Assembly (NCBI RefSeq): GCF_019175385.1
Contig: NC_083344.1
Location: forward strand, 59,024,782-59,088,781
DNA from: Lycium barbarum
Taxonomy: Eukaryota > Streptophyta > Magnoliopsida > Solanales > Solanaceae
Direction of reading: 5' to 3'
DNA: 64,000 nt
Below are positions 1-11,393 of the stretch, in pieces. Position 1 is the first letter of the stretch; each line of letters begins with the position of its first letter. Below the pieces are notes generated by a model, which was given only the letters and a program-made list of their open reading frames with translations, was not told where the DNA came from and did not search any database. A program made the translations under genes and the position numbers.

Positions 1-267
1 CATAATTTTTTTTGTGAAATTCCCGTTCCGTCCCTCGACTTTTCTCAATATGACCATTTTACCCCTAGCCTTCCACATTGTTTCCATTGGTCTTTTTGCA
101 AATTTCTCCTCTTGCCCTTAGGCTCTCACATTATTTTCATACTAATAATGGTCATAAATAGTATTCTTAACGACTTGTGCATTAATGAAATATTTGAAAT
201 TGGTTTCGTCTTTAACTTTCCACGACGACTTTAAAATATTCAAACGTCCAAAATACGGGCTATAACA
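1..267 (-). mobile_element. RX: 5' end of a reverse-strand Gypsy LTR (window-truncated)
   Basis: Read on the minus strand this segment begins TGTTATAGCCCGTATTTT at position 267, the family-typical LTR start also seen at 14105 and 28611. The rest of the LTR lies to the left of the window. The base after 267 begins a different, forward LTR (LX), so RX marks an insertion into LX. The target duplication would be CATTC (268-272); its partner lies outside the window. It contains no ORF. Confidence 0.7.
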
Positions 268-1804
268 CATTCAATGAGATTGAATTGGTTTCTTAACCTT
301 TCGTCGGCAAAATGACCTATATGTATGCAACTTTCACAAATGAAGTCGGAATGCCCTAAAACTCTCACGGATGACTCCATAAGACCTATGATCCATAATT
401 TACGTACGCCACCTCATTTGATTCGAGGTGGGCCCACTATTCTCGGATTTTTCTGATTTGTTCCGTTTGACTTTTTTTGAAGTGGAATTCAAAGGAAACT
501 CTTGGCTACTTTTCTAACTACTATACGACAGTTGTTTTGAAGTATTTCGTAAGTCCCACAATGTATTTGAAACATGAAAACTTATGACTAGTGCGTCAAC
601 TACTGTGAGATGGTCGTTTAATCATTTCATTGGGGTTATAACATGTTTGACTGTTGTTCCGGGGTTGAACTAACAGTTTGTTTTGATTATGCTGTTGGGT
701 TGTGGTAAGAGATTTGCATGCTTACGGTTATTTACGATTCCGCTCGTGCATTCTGTTATTACTTCTTTCGCCCAGTCCCGGGCCGGTTTTATTATTGTGT
801 GCACTGTGTGACGTTGACCGCTGGATTCTTGACCGCGGTGTGTGCGACATTGACCGCTGGATTCTTGACCGCGGTATGCCGCATTTGTGATGTTGACCGC
901 TGGATTATCGACCGCTGTGCGTGCGACATTGACCGCTGGATTCTTGACCGCGGTATGCCGCATTTGGGATGTTAACCGCTGGACTTTTGGCCGCGGCATT
1001 TGTGTGTTTGATTTTCTATGTGTATGAGACGGAAATGTTTTTTTAAAAGAAAGCAAAGCCGTTTGGCATTTTGATTGCCGTATTTGTCTTCCGGGATCTG
1101 ATATATATGCTACCTGTATCTGTATATGCTTATGACTCTGCATGCATGATTCTGTCTGTTACACTCTTGTATGCCTGATCTGGATTATGACTCCGTCTGT
1201 TACACTTCCGGAAATATGATTCAGACCGTGATTCAGTCTGTTACACTTCGGTACCTCTAACTCTGATTACGATTATGTCAGCCATATTCTGTGCCACGAT
1301 CCGTATGGTGATTCTGTCCGCTATATCTCTGCACTTCTGGTTCGGACTATGATTATATTTGTTATATTTCTGCTTTACATACTCAGTACATTTTCCGTAC
1401 TGACCCCCTCTTCTTTGGGGGCTGCGTTTCATGGCCGCAGGTACAGACTCAGGTTTTGGTGACCCACCGGCGTAGGATTTCCATTCTGTGGTTCGGAGTG
1501 CTCCCTTTGTTCCGGAGCCGACATTTTGGGTACATACTCTACCGATGTTCAGGTTTATGTTTATTCAGGGTACGGCGGGGCCCTGTCCCGCCATATGATT
1601 CGGTTGGTCTATTTAGAGGTCTGTAGACATATATGTGGGCTGGTGCCTATTTCTGTACAGTTGCGTTATTATGATCCCACTCGTTATGGCAGCCTTGTTG
1701 GCTTTTGATATGATTTGAAGCAGCGTGGGACATTTGTGCCGTATGCGCTATCTGTATGTGATTCAATTTGGACTAGTCACGGCCTACGGGGTTGGGTCAT
1801 GACA
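268..1804 (+). mobile_element. LX: right part of a forward Gypsy LTR
   Basis: The segment ends in the family terminus GGGTTGGGTCATGACA at 1789-1804. It contains the LTR blocks found in the other LTRs here: the CACCTC/GAGGTGGGCCC arm pair near 410-433, the CAGTAC/GTACTG plus CCCCC/GGGGG hairpin block at about 1374-1446, and the GGCGGGGCCCTGTCCCGCC block near 1575. Immediately after 1804 the sequence is reverse transcriptase of F0, so LX (solo LTR or the 3' LTR of an element) was inserted in F0's RT. The expected duplicated target is TTATC (1805-1809). Its left part is interrupted by RX and leaves the window. Confidence 0.8.
809..999 (+). repeat. Minisatellite inside LX, five GTTGACCGCTGGATT-type units
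   Basis: Five imperfect tandem copies of a unit of about 35 bp beginning GTTGACCGCTGGATTCTTG and continuing ACCGCGG are visible. The spacer alternates between TGTGCGACA and TATGCCGCATTTG types. The array makes small ORFs in several frames; these are by-products of the repeat. It lies in the part of the LTR where other LTRs carry CCCGGGCC-type repeats. Confidence 0.8.
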
Positions 1805-4298
1805 TTATCATCATATGAGAATTAGGGAAGTAGATATTCCCAAGACCGCCTTCAGGACAAGATATGGTCACTACGAGTTTCGAGTAATGTCGTTCGGGTT
1901 GACGAATGCCCCGGCGGTGTTCATGAATTTAATGAATAATGTGTTCAGGCCGTTTTTGGATCTCTTTGTGATAGTATTCATCGACGATATTTTGGTGTAC
2001 TCTCGCACAGAGTCAAAACATGCAGATCATCTAAGAATTGTTCTTGGCGTTCTTCGAGATCGGGAATTGTATGCAAAGTTTTCGAAGTGCGAGTTTTGGC
2101 TTAATTCTGTTGCATTCCTGGGTCATGTTATTTCAGATAATGGTATCCGAGTCGACACTCAGAAAATAGAAGCTGTGAAGACTTGGCCAAGACCTACGAC
2201 GCCTACAGAAGTTTGTAGTTTCCTTGGGTTAGCAGGATACTATAGAAGATTTGTAGAGGGCTTCTCATCTATTTCAGCCCCATTGACAAAGTTAACCCAG
2301 AAATCGGCTAAATTCCAGTGGAGTGATGCCTGTGAGCGTAGCTTCCAAGAGGTGAAAAACAGGTTGACCTCAGCGCCAGTGTTAACACTTCCAGAAGGAT
2401 CTGATGGCTATGTAGTGTATTGTGACGCCTCCGGTGTGGGATTCGGATGTGTATTGATGCAGAATGGGAAAGTTATTGCATATGCTTCGAGACAGTTGCG
2501 AAAACATGAACAGAATTACCCCACTCATGGTCTTGAGCTAGTTGTGGTCATTCATGCATTGAAAATATGGAGACACTACTTATATGGTGTGCACGTGGAC
2601 ATTTATACGGATCACAAAAGCCTTCAATATATTTTCAAACAGAAGGAGTTGAACCTGCGGCAAAGGAGATGGTTAGAATTACTGAAGGATTATGATGTGA
2701 ACATTCTATATCATCCAGGGAAGGCGAATGTAGTAGAAATGGTTCGTGAAGTTCATCGGTTAGCAAGTCTTGGCGTACGGCCCATTGATTCAGGAGATGT
2801 AGGTATTAGCGTCAACGACCCCACAGTTTCATCATTGAATCTAGAAGTGAAGGAACAACAATATGAAGATCCTCAGCTAAGCCACTATCGAGATCTATCT
2901 CAGGAAAAGGAAGAGTCTCCATTTGAAGTTTCCATAGAAGGGGTTCTTAGATATCGAGGACGGCTATGTGTACCGAATGTGGCAAACTTGCGCCAATGGA
3001 TTTTAGAGGAAGCACATTATTCCCGGTATTCTATTCATCCAGGTGCAACCAAGATGTACCACAATCTCAAATTGGTATACTGGTGGGATGGCATGAAGCG
3101 AGACATAGCAGAATTTGTAGCACAGTGTCCGAATTGCTAGCAAGTGAAGGCCGAGCATCAAAAACCAGGAGGCTTATTGCAAGCAATGAAAATTCCTACG
3201 TGGAAATGGGAAGAAATTAACATGGATTTTGTGGTAGGATTACCCCGTACGAGAGGGAAGTATGATTCTATATGGGTGATTGTGGATAGACTCACGAAAG
3301 CAGCTCATTTTCTCCCCGTTAGGACCACATATTTAGCGGAAGATTATGCTAAATTGTATGTCAAGGACATTGTATGACTTCACGGTATTCCTTTGGCCAT
3401 TATCACAGACAGAGGGGCACAGTTCACAGCCAAGTTCTGGAAGTCCTTTCAAGAAGTTCTAGGTACCCAAGTTAAGCTCAGCACGGCGTTCCATCCCCAG
3501 ACTGACGGACAAGCCGAGCGCACTATTCAGACCTTAGAGGATATGCTACGGGCATGTGTATTGGACTTTGGCGGTAGTTGGGATGAGAATTTGCCTCTTA
3601 TTGAATTTGCCTATAATAACAGCTATCATTCCAGCATTCAAATGGCCCCGTATGAAGCATTATATGGAAGAAAATGCAGATCCCCAATTGGATGGTTTGA
3701 AACCGGAGAAGTACAATTGATAGGCCCCGACTTGATCCAACAAGCAGTTGAAATGGTTAAGGTTATTTGAGACCGACTGTTAACAGCTCAAAGTCGCCAA
3801 AAGTCTTATGCAGATAATCGCCGACGAGATTTGGAATTTCAAGTGGGCGATTGGGTGTTCCTGAAGGTATCGCCGATGAAGGGAGTGATGAGATTTGGCA
3901 AGAAGGGAAAGCTAAGTCCCAGATATATCGGACCCTACCAAATCATTCGCAAGGTGAGTCGAGTAGCCTATAAATTGTACTTGCCTTCAGAGCTCGAATC
4001 CGTGCATCCAGTATTCCATGTTTCGATGCTCCGCAAGTGTATTGGAGACCCAACAAGAATAGTTCCGGTTGATGATGTGCAAGTAACAGAGAAGCTAACA
4101 TACGAAGAAATGCCCATTGCCATTTTGGATAGACAAGTACGAAGGCTTCGAAATAAAGAGGTTGCTTCAGTCAAAGTTCTATGGCGGAACAATAATCGGG
4201 AAGAAATGACTTGGGAAGCGGAGGAGAAGATGAAATCTATGTACCCCCATTTGTTCCAATCCCCAGAAGAGATTCAAGATGAGACGTCGATGGTGTAA
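1805..4298 (+). pseudogene. F0 pol: RT (C-terminal half), RNase H, integrase, chromodomain-like tail; broken
   Basis: The reading frame enters within RT just after the conserved S-G-Y-H-Q position and runs through the FIDD active-site motif, RNase H (YCDAS, YTDHKS), the integrase HHCC region, the D-D-E core ([21 protein letters not shown]) and a tail ending KVLWRNNNREEMTWE, typical of Tekay/Del chromoviruses. Three in-frame stops at about 3138, 3375 and 3768 each sit where relatives have CAG or CGA, so each fits one C-to-T change. Near 2735 the tract with the fourth RNase H aspartate (ADALSRK in relatives) is missing by an in-frame deletion of about 20 codons. The 5' half of RT, PR and gag lie upstream, separated by the LX insertion. 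F0 is not functional. Confidence 0.92.
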
Positions 4299-4469
4299 GG
4301 TATGTATGTTTTAGTTTTATGTTTTTTTTGGTCGTGTGTGGCCATGAATGTGTTGATATTGTGATATAGCCCTATGAGGCGAAGATATTGTGGGTTGTTG
4401 TAATGGAAAGGTAGTATCCAATTTACAAAGGAAACTCTGGCAAAAATTTTCAAGAATCCCCGAGTGTCG

Positions 4470-4506
4470 AACATTTGAGGACGAATGTTCCAAAAGGGGG
4501 GAAGAA
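4470..4506 (+). promoter_or_regulatory. F0 pre-PPT palindrome and polypurine tract
   Basis: AACATTTGAGGACGAATGTT (4470-4489) is an 8-bp-arm inverted repeat with one altered base. It is followed by the purine run AAAAGGGGGGAAGAA (4492-4506) directly against the LTR start TG at 4507. That position is where plus-strand priming occurs in LTR elements. The same palindrome/PPT pair occurs in R1, R2, LA1 and LA2. The 4299-4469 stretch before it is 3' untranslated sequence with no other signal that I recognise. Confidence 0.85.
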
Positions 4507-4658
4507 TGTTACACCTCGAAAGTTTCTCCGTACTTGTATAATGAGTGGAATGATGAAAAGTTGAGTGAATGATGTTTTGTTATGTCGGGAATGGCTAATT
4601 AAGAATTTTTGGAAATAACAAAGTCGCGGAAAATATTTCAGCCAGTGGTCGTATATGG

Positions 4659-4698
4659 CACTATACGGCCCGTAAAGTGATTTACGGACCGTATAGTG
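4659..4698. repeat. 40-nt nested palindrome (cruciform-capable) in F0 LTR
   Basis: Outer arms CACTATACGG (4659-4668) and CCGTATAGTG (4689-4698) enclose inner arms CCGTAAA and TTTACGG around a GTGA loop. The only mismatch is C4669/A4688. This is a directly visible, near-perfect 18-position stem. Confidence 0.9.
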
Positions 4699-4757
4699 CA
4701 ATCGTCCTCCAGCTTGTCAAAAATCCCAACTTTCTGTAAATTTTGAATATGGTTAAA

Positions 4758-4811
4758 TACGACCCAGTTTACGGCCCGTAAACTGGTTTACGGACCGTAA
4801 ACCAGGTCGTA
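4758..4811. repeat. Second compound palindrome in F0 LTR
   Basis: Outer arms TACGACC and GGTCGTA flank two adjacent hairpins, AGTTTACGG/CCGTAAACT and GGTTTACGG/CCGTAAACC. Read as a whole, the block is close to its own reverse complement. Another unit (ACGGACCGT, then TACGGTCCGTA) follows at 4876-4903. Confidence 0.85.
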
Positions 4812-6791
4812 AACTACCTTGTCCATCAGCCAAAACTTTCTGTCTTTGAAATGGTTAAATACGACCACAGTGGACGGACCGTAAATCAAAATACGGTCCG
4901 TACATGGTGGTTCACGACCACTGTTCATCCCGACAAGTTTTCATTAAAGATCAGATTTTGAATAATTAAAAGGGAACTTAAGCCCATTTCACGTCATTTT
5001 TCACCCAACACTTCAAGAAAACTCTAGAGTGTTCTTCAACACTTCAACTCTAAGAATAGCAAGAAAATCCAAGGAAACCTAAGATTATCAACACCAAATT
5101 CATGAGAATAAGTGTAAGAACACATCAAAGGATCTTCTACGTCAAGAAATTCCCAAGAAGGTGGAACTAGGGTTTTGGCTAATTGAAGTATTTCAACTTA
5201 AGGATTGTTCAACCATCCTCCAAGGTAAGTTTCATGATTATTCCATATTGTTTGAAGTATTGGAAAGCTTAGACACTTGAAATGTAGAACAACATAGAAA
5301 TGGGTCATTTTTGAGTGAATAGTGACATAAATGAATGATAGTGGAATCGAACTATGAATATTGAAGTGTTGTGAGTACTAATACGTTATAAATGATGTTT
5401 ATGTCATGAAACAAGAATTAAATGCATGAAAACGCAAGGATGATCTAGAAATAGAAATAAGGGAAAATTGGAGGAAAATGGTGGATTTTGCCAAACGCAC
5501 GTAAATGACGATTGTCGATTATGATATTGTGAATAATATTATGAATATTGGGAGTTGATATAGAACGTGAGAAAAGTAGTATGAGCGAAGGAAGCGTTGT
5601 CTGACTTCTCCTAGAATTAGCGACACGTTCTTATAGTCAGTTACTAATGTTGATACGAATTCTCTTATGAAGGTAACGACGTGATATCGACGGAGAACAA
5701 GTGAGCGATATCTTAGCTAAACGACCAAGGTATGTGAGGCTAGTCCTTCTTTCTAAAGGCATGAATCTGTTAACTTGAATCCCTATTTCTTTCGTGAGTT
5801 CTTACATTCTAAGAAGTTAAAAGCTTATACATATGAATGTCTATATGAGATAAGTTATACGACATGATGACACTAGAATGAGGATGATGTTATTCCTTGC
5901 CTACACTCACCTTACGTACTAGTCCTTTCAAGATGAGGCAGAATGTCCATGATGGTTCTATAATGTAATCGCGGGATCACGACCTTACGTCACCCCGATA
6001 GAGTAAAGTTGATCATGAGTCTTATATACACATTATGATAAGATAAGTATTTTATGATAAGCATATTACTATGAGCATTTACATTGAGCATGTCATGAGC
6101 ATTTCACACCGGGCCTAGTTGGCCGGGCAGACACCGCTCCGGCGGGCGGCGGTACGGATACACCACGACCTACGGGTGTGGGCAGACACCACTAGTGGGC
6201 GGCATGAGATGGTACCCCGGACGCGGGAGGCCTGGACGCGGGCTAATATTATTGATTATCACACCGTCCCGACATGGACGGGCAGCTTGCATATGATGCA
6301 TACATGTTATGATGATGAGTACGACAGCATGCATTACTTCGTGTATGATTATCAGTTAGATTCAGTTGTCTCATATTGATGTTATCCTCATATTACTGAT
6401 GTTTCCTTTCATTATGTATGCCTCTCATACGCGGTACAATAGTCGTACTGACGTCCTTTCTTCGGACACGTTCATGCCCACAGGTGGACAGGGAGGAGAA
6501 CTTGGCCCAGGTTCTCAATAGCTGTCAGCTGTTAGATAGCACTCCATTGTTCGGAGGTGCTTATGGCTATTCTTTTGATGTACATTCATATATGCTTATT
6601 ATGGGCATGACGGAGTCTTGTTCCGTCCATGTATTCATTAGGTTAGTAGAGGCTCGTAGATACGCAGTGTGGGTTAGATGGTCTCACAAGAGGTTTTCAT
6701 ATGTATGTATATTATTTTGATAGCCGAGAGGCAAATGTATATAAAGTATTTATGTTTTGATTAAATATGATTTTCCTACAATTGATGTGTA

Positions 6792-6925
6792 ATACGGACC
6801 AACATACGGTCCGTGCTATTTATACGGACCGTATGTATGGGCTTACATTTGGTCCAGTGGCTGGTGGCCTCCTTGGCCAATTATACGGTCCAACATACGG
6901 CTGGTACAATTTATACGGTCCGTAG
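6792..6925. repeat. 3' cluster of TACGGNCCGTA palindromes in F0 LTR
   Basis: At least five half or full copies of TACGGACC / TACGGTCCGT occur within about 130 bp, mirroring the cluster near the other end of the same LTR. Function is unknown. Candidates are binding sites for a dimeric factor or methylation targets (CG-containing palindromes). Confidence 0.75.
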
Positions 6926-7281
6926 GTTGGGCCGTCTAATGCCCAGTGATTTCGTTTTCGTTCTCGTCATCTCGTTTGATCTCCGATCCTTATGGAACCT
7001 TCTTGGCACTTGTTTAACATCTCAACATCAACCTTAGGGACATTATTACACTTCTCTGAGACATCATCATGCCATCATGGTCTTGTTGCTCGAAATTCCT
7101 ATCCGATACACAACTTATGATTCGTTTTCCTTAATAACTTCCTTTCCTTGCATTGTATGCCTTTAAAATCTCGTTGAGGGTCATATAATACTCATTCTTA
7201 CTCGTCGAAACATCGCATATGCTATGTCCTCTGCTAGCCTGTTCCCTGTACATATATGGGGGATTTTTCCAAGGTGTAACA

Positions 7282-9402
7282 TGGATGAAGGGATAAGTGT
7301 TATGTTATTAGTAATGTTTCCACGTGGCTATTTGGAAGATTGCACAAAGTGAATACGTATTTATATAAGGTTGAGGTGGCAGGAATATAGATATTTATTG
7401 AAATGGTGAAAGTTCTTCAAGGTGAAATAATGTGTAAGAAGAGTAGTTCTTGGCATATATAAGGTAAGAAATCCTCTCTCCTAGATGTATTTGAGTTATC
7501 TGAGTCGCATCTACATTGCTAGATGAAAGAATTACGAAAACTATATCGTAAATCGGATAAATTGTTGTTGTTATCATGTGGACTATTTGGTGGTTGTTAT
7601 GAATTGTTTTGTGGGCTGAAATATCATGGGATTGGCTGTAGTTGTTGTTGTTGTGTTTGTTGTTATACTATGTATATACGAAAATAAAGAAGTGTATACA
7701 AGCATCGGTATATGAATGTATATTGGGTTGTTTTGGAGGTGATCTAAGAATGGATTTGATTCTATTTTGATATGTATTTGTTGATAGTGTTATTGGTATT
7801 ATGATTGATATTTTGGCTAAATTGGAATCATGAGAATTATTAAGTTTTTAAGGAAGATGCTACCCAAATATCGTTAGATTTATAAGTAATTAAAGATTGG
7901 TTTGAAAGAGTATCCTAATTTGATTATTGGCATATTTGGTATTGTTTGTAGATTGGTGAAGCCCAAGACCTAAGTTATGGTTAACTTGAGAAGCGACAAG
8001 GTATGTTAAGGCTATTCCCCTTTTTTTTTTTTGGCATGGTCTATATGGAACAAACGGACGACGAACATATAAACTCCAAATAAGCTTCTATTCTTAAATA
8101 CTAGAATGGCTAATGTTCTTGATTTCCAGAAGCTATTTCATTATGTCCTGATACGTGTCTATGATTCCTGAAGTCCTATTTTGATATTATAATCCATTGT
8201 GACATTCGAGGGTATTATGCTTCCAGGTTATTCAAAGAGTTTCAAAAATAATCTTATGAATCTCACTTGCATTCATTTGCTTCTATATATATGTAAAGCT
8301 ATCCCTTCTTTCTTTTTGGCATGAATTAAATAAAACGAGCGGACGATGAATGTACATAATTCCCATGAATTCTAGCTCTCAGTGGTACTTGACATGATAG
8401 TTGTCTTTGATTCTCAAGTGGCGGTTCATTCTAATCATTCTATTAAGTCCCAGATGATGATATAATTTGCATATGGTTGCTCATGATATTCTACTCGTGT
8501 ATGCTGTTAATATATCCTTCACCGAGTCCCGGGCTGGGTATGTATTCGTGCACAGTTTCATTGCATTATTCACCCAGTCCCTTACTAGAGGGCCGGGTAC
8601 GGTATATATATGATTATTATATTATATATGGATCGGGTCATACGTTCCTCGGCATTATTATAGTATATATGGATCGGGCTGTACGTTCCTCGGCATTATT
8701 ATATTATATATGGATTGGGCTGTACGTTCCACAGCACTATCAGTTATATTATAATCTACGCCTATCATACTTCATAGAGTCAGTTTCAGTCATATAGAGT
8801 TACGCAGATATTCTCAGATGTTAGCCACAGATGCATTCATTTATTTAGACTAGTTTTCATGATTCATCTATACTTTGATGTTCTTATGCCTTACATACTC
8901 GGTACATTGTTCATACTGACATCCCTTTGCTTGGGGGCGCTGTGTTCATGCCACACAGTCCTAGATTGTTTTGCAGGTAAAAGTATTCAGCTAGGATGGT
9001 TGGCTATCAGTTGGGATTGGCAAACTCCATTTTGTTCCTGGAGCAGTGCCGAGTCATTATGGTTATCATATGTATGTATGGGTATGTCGGGGCCCTGTCC
9101 CGACTCATATGATTCAGGTGATTACTCTTAGAGACTTTGCAGACAGTATCCTGTGGTTAGTATGTTGAGATATCATGTGTTGAGTAAAGAGACCATGTAG
9201 GCCGATATGTCAGTTTGACTTACTCGAATTTTGATTAATTGAGTATCGTTCGCAAAATTTCAATGGTTTGACGACAAGTACTTTATTATATTTCTGATTT
9301 TTTTTTATTTGTCCAGTTTCATTATGTGAAAGCTAGAGGGTCCGCTCAGCTCTAATTAAGAGTTGGGTGCCCATCATGCCCTATCGGAATTGGGCTGTGA
9401 CA
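7282..9402 (+). mobile_element. L5: right part of a forward Gypsy LTR
   Basis: The first part (about 7450-7870) follows LA1's LTR (compare 42030-42480: GGCATAT..GGTAA, GGCTGTAGTTGTTG, AAGCATCGGTATA). The end, TGCCCATCATGCCCTATC..GGCTGTGACA, matches the L2 terminus at 19535. It carries the AAGGTATGTTAAGGCT block near 7999 and a diverged CGGTACATTGTTCATACTGAC block near 8900. The left part is separated by the F0 insertion and is outside the window. After 9402, F1's LTR resumes with GATTA, the expected right target copy. No real ORF is seen. Confidence 0.8.
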
Positions 9403-10446
9403 GATTATGTGTTAAAAATGAAGGAATCTTGATAATTAACGTTGTAGTCGTTTATATGACATTGTTGGGACATTAATTGGATTAGATGTTCATGAGGTTG
9501 CTGGGCATTGTTATATTGTAATTAGGGGCTGTTTTTGTTGAGTTGAAGGACTAAGTGTAGTTATGATTAGGTATTGTGTTGTTGTGGTGATGGGCTCTTT
9601 GGAGCATGTTATTGTAAGGTCATTTTGATGATGTGTTGTAGCTGTAGATCATTAGGAATAACTTGAGTATATCGTGGTCGTTATGTTGATTATTGTTGAA
9701 TGTGGAACGTGTGGACTGATTTGGAGTGTTGTGCGTGTGGTGCGGGCTGTTTCGAGGTGTTCTTTGACTTTGTTTTGGCTAATTCTTGATGTGGTAACTT
9801 GGACGTGTCGTTGTTGATGTTATTCTAGTCGTTTTCATAGTTGTCTTGAAGGTGAGGGAAGTGAACAATATAGGGGGAATGCCGCCCAATTTTCTAGAAA
9901 TAAGCTACTAACGTTGAAATACGTTTTAAGCCTTTCCATAGCTTAACCGTAGTTCTTAACATCTTAATATAGGTTCAGATACTTCTGGCAGCATAAACAT
10001 ATCGAGTCATGGATTAAGCGTCAAAGCTATGTAAAGCTATCCCTTCTTTCTTTTGGCATGATCTATATGAAATAAAAAGACGACGAGCATATAAACTCCA
10101 AAGAAGCTCATATTCTTAGAGGCACTAGGATGGCTAATGTTCTTGATTTCCATAAGCTATTTCATTATGTCCTGATACGTGTCTAAGGTTGCTGAAGTCC
10201 TATTTGATATAATCCATAGTGACATTCGAGGGGTACTTGACATGACTGTTGTCTTTGATCCTCAAGTATTAGTTCATTCTAATTATTCTATTGAGTCTCA
10301 GATGATGATTTAGTTTGCATATGGTTGCTCATTATTCTGTTCATGCATGCCGTTAATATATCATTCCCCGAGTCCCGGGCCCGGTATGTATTCGTGCACA
10401 GTTTCACTACATTGTTCACCGAGTCCCTCACTGGAGGGTCGGGTAC

Positions 10447-10497
<51 letters not shown>

Positions 10498-11240
10498 TGA
10501 TTATGGCACCCAGTCCCATGATGGGCCGGGTATGGTATATGATTTTATTCACCGAGTCCTATTATGGGCCGGGTATGGTATAGGATATAGCTATGCATGA
10601 TTCTCATTTCGTAAGGCACAGGTGCATTGGTATCTTTGGTTATCATACTTGCCTCCTGTATTCTTTTATTCAGTCATGATCTTCTTTACTGTATTTCATG
10701 CTTTATATACTTAGTACGTATCTCGTACTGACCCCCTTTTTTCGGGGGGCTGCGTTTCATGCCCGCAGGTACAGGCAATCAGTCCGGTGATCCTCCAGCC
10801 TAGGACTTCTGCTCAACTGTTTGGAGAGCTCCATTGTTCCGGAGCCTAGATTATTTTGGTACAGATCTTTTGATATATACTTATTATACATATCCAGGGG
10901 TACGGCGGAGCCCTGTCCCGTCATATTTCACTTTTATACTCTTAGAGGTCTGTAGACATGTGTGGGTTGTATGTAGGTTTTGGTCAGCTATGTCGATATG
11001 GTTCGTTTTGGGTATTTCCGTATATAGTGGCAGCCTTGTCGGCTTGCATATTATGTTATGTGTTGTTTAGCTGGGACTCTTCAGGAGACAAGTTTATGAT
11101 GATGTATGGCGTTATAAATCTTTAGTTGCTTTTACAAGTTTCCATACTGTCCTTAGTTTCAGTCTGATTATATCTAACAAGTTCGTATATGAGTGTCCAG
11201 CTCGGGCACTAGTCATGGCTCATGGTGTTGGGTCGTGACA
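9403..11240 (+). mobile_element. F1 5' LTR, right part
   Basis: The sequence from 9403 (GATTATGTGTTAAAAATGAAGG) is the reverse complement of R1's LTR near 20690. The end at 11240 (CAGCTCGGGCACTAGTCATGG...GTTGGGTCGTGACA) matches R1's LTR end, so F1 and R1 belong to the same LTR family on opposite strands. A canonical PBS follows 4 nt after the end. The TATGTAAAGCTATCCC block (about 10030), the CCCGGGCC/CCCTCACT..AGGG repeats (10370-10580), the hairpin block (10703-10772) and the GTACGGCGGAGCCCTGTCCCG block (about 10898) are all present. Confidence 0.85.
10449..10493. repeat. (TA)n microsatellite
   Basis: An uninterrupted TA dinucleotide run inside F1's LTR, between two CCCAGTCCC/GGGCCGGG repeat units. 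R1's LTRs carry TA runs at the corresponding place. Confidence 0.95.
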
Positions 11241-11393
11241 AAAGTGGTATCAGAGTGGTTCATTCAGGAAGCTACAGGACATTTAGGATGTCATCTTTCC
11301 TTCTATCTTAGATCGTGCGATAGAGCCAGAATCTAGGATATTGAAATATCACCTCTGACCTCTTAGCTGTAGGTAGGTGCAGATTGGCGAGAG
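11241..11393 (+). promoter_or_regulatory. F1 PBS and 5' leader
   Basis: The PBS TGGTATCAGAGT (11245-11256) is one base off the initiator-Met tRNA match. The leader shares AGGAAGCTACAGGACATTTAGGATG and TTAGATCGTGCGATAGAGC with R1, R2, LA1 and LA2 (each motif split here under the length limit by a variable stretch). About 70 nt holding the 36-nt leader hairpin of the other elements is absent here, so F1's leader is deleted. Confidence 0.8.

Larger units (their letters stand above)
4507..7281 (+). mobile_element. F0 3' LTR (about 2.78 kb) of a distinct LTR family
   Basis: It starts TGTTACACCT and ends AGGTGTAACA, a perfect 10-bp terminal inverted repeat, and follows a PPT. It differs from the other LTRs in having clusters of TACGGNCCGTA palindromes at both ends (4650-4905 and 6792-6925). 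It keeps the shared blocks: AAGGTATGTGAGGCTAG near 5728 and a diverged hairpin block at 6428-6490 (GTCC-TTTCTTC-GGAC). The region 4950-6100 has no ORF or other structure that I recognise. F0 lies inside L5; TGGAT (7282-7286) would be the right target copy. Confidence 0.85.

Noticed and set aside
670..1143. 157-codon minus-strand frame over the LX repeats
   Set aside because: Generated by the tandem repeat; periodic peptide, inside an LTR.
1805..4298. F0 as a truncated element starting at 1805
   Set aside because: The RT frame begins exactly at the end of LX, so the 5' part is more likely displaced upstream by that insertion than deleted.
4507..7281. DNA transposon, because of the 10-bp terminal inverted repeats
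   Set aside because: It follows a PPT and pol, begins TG and ends CA, and encodes no transposase; an LTR explains it fully.
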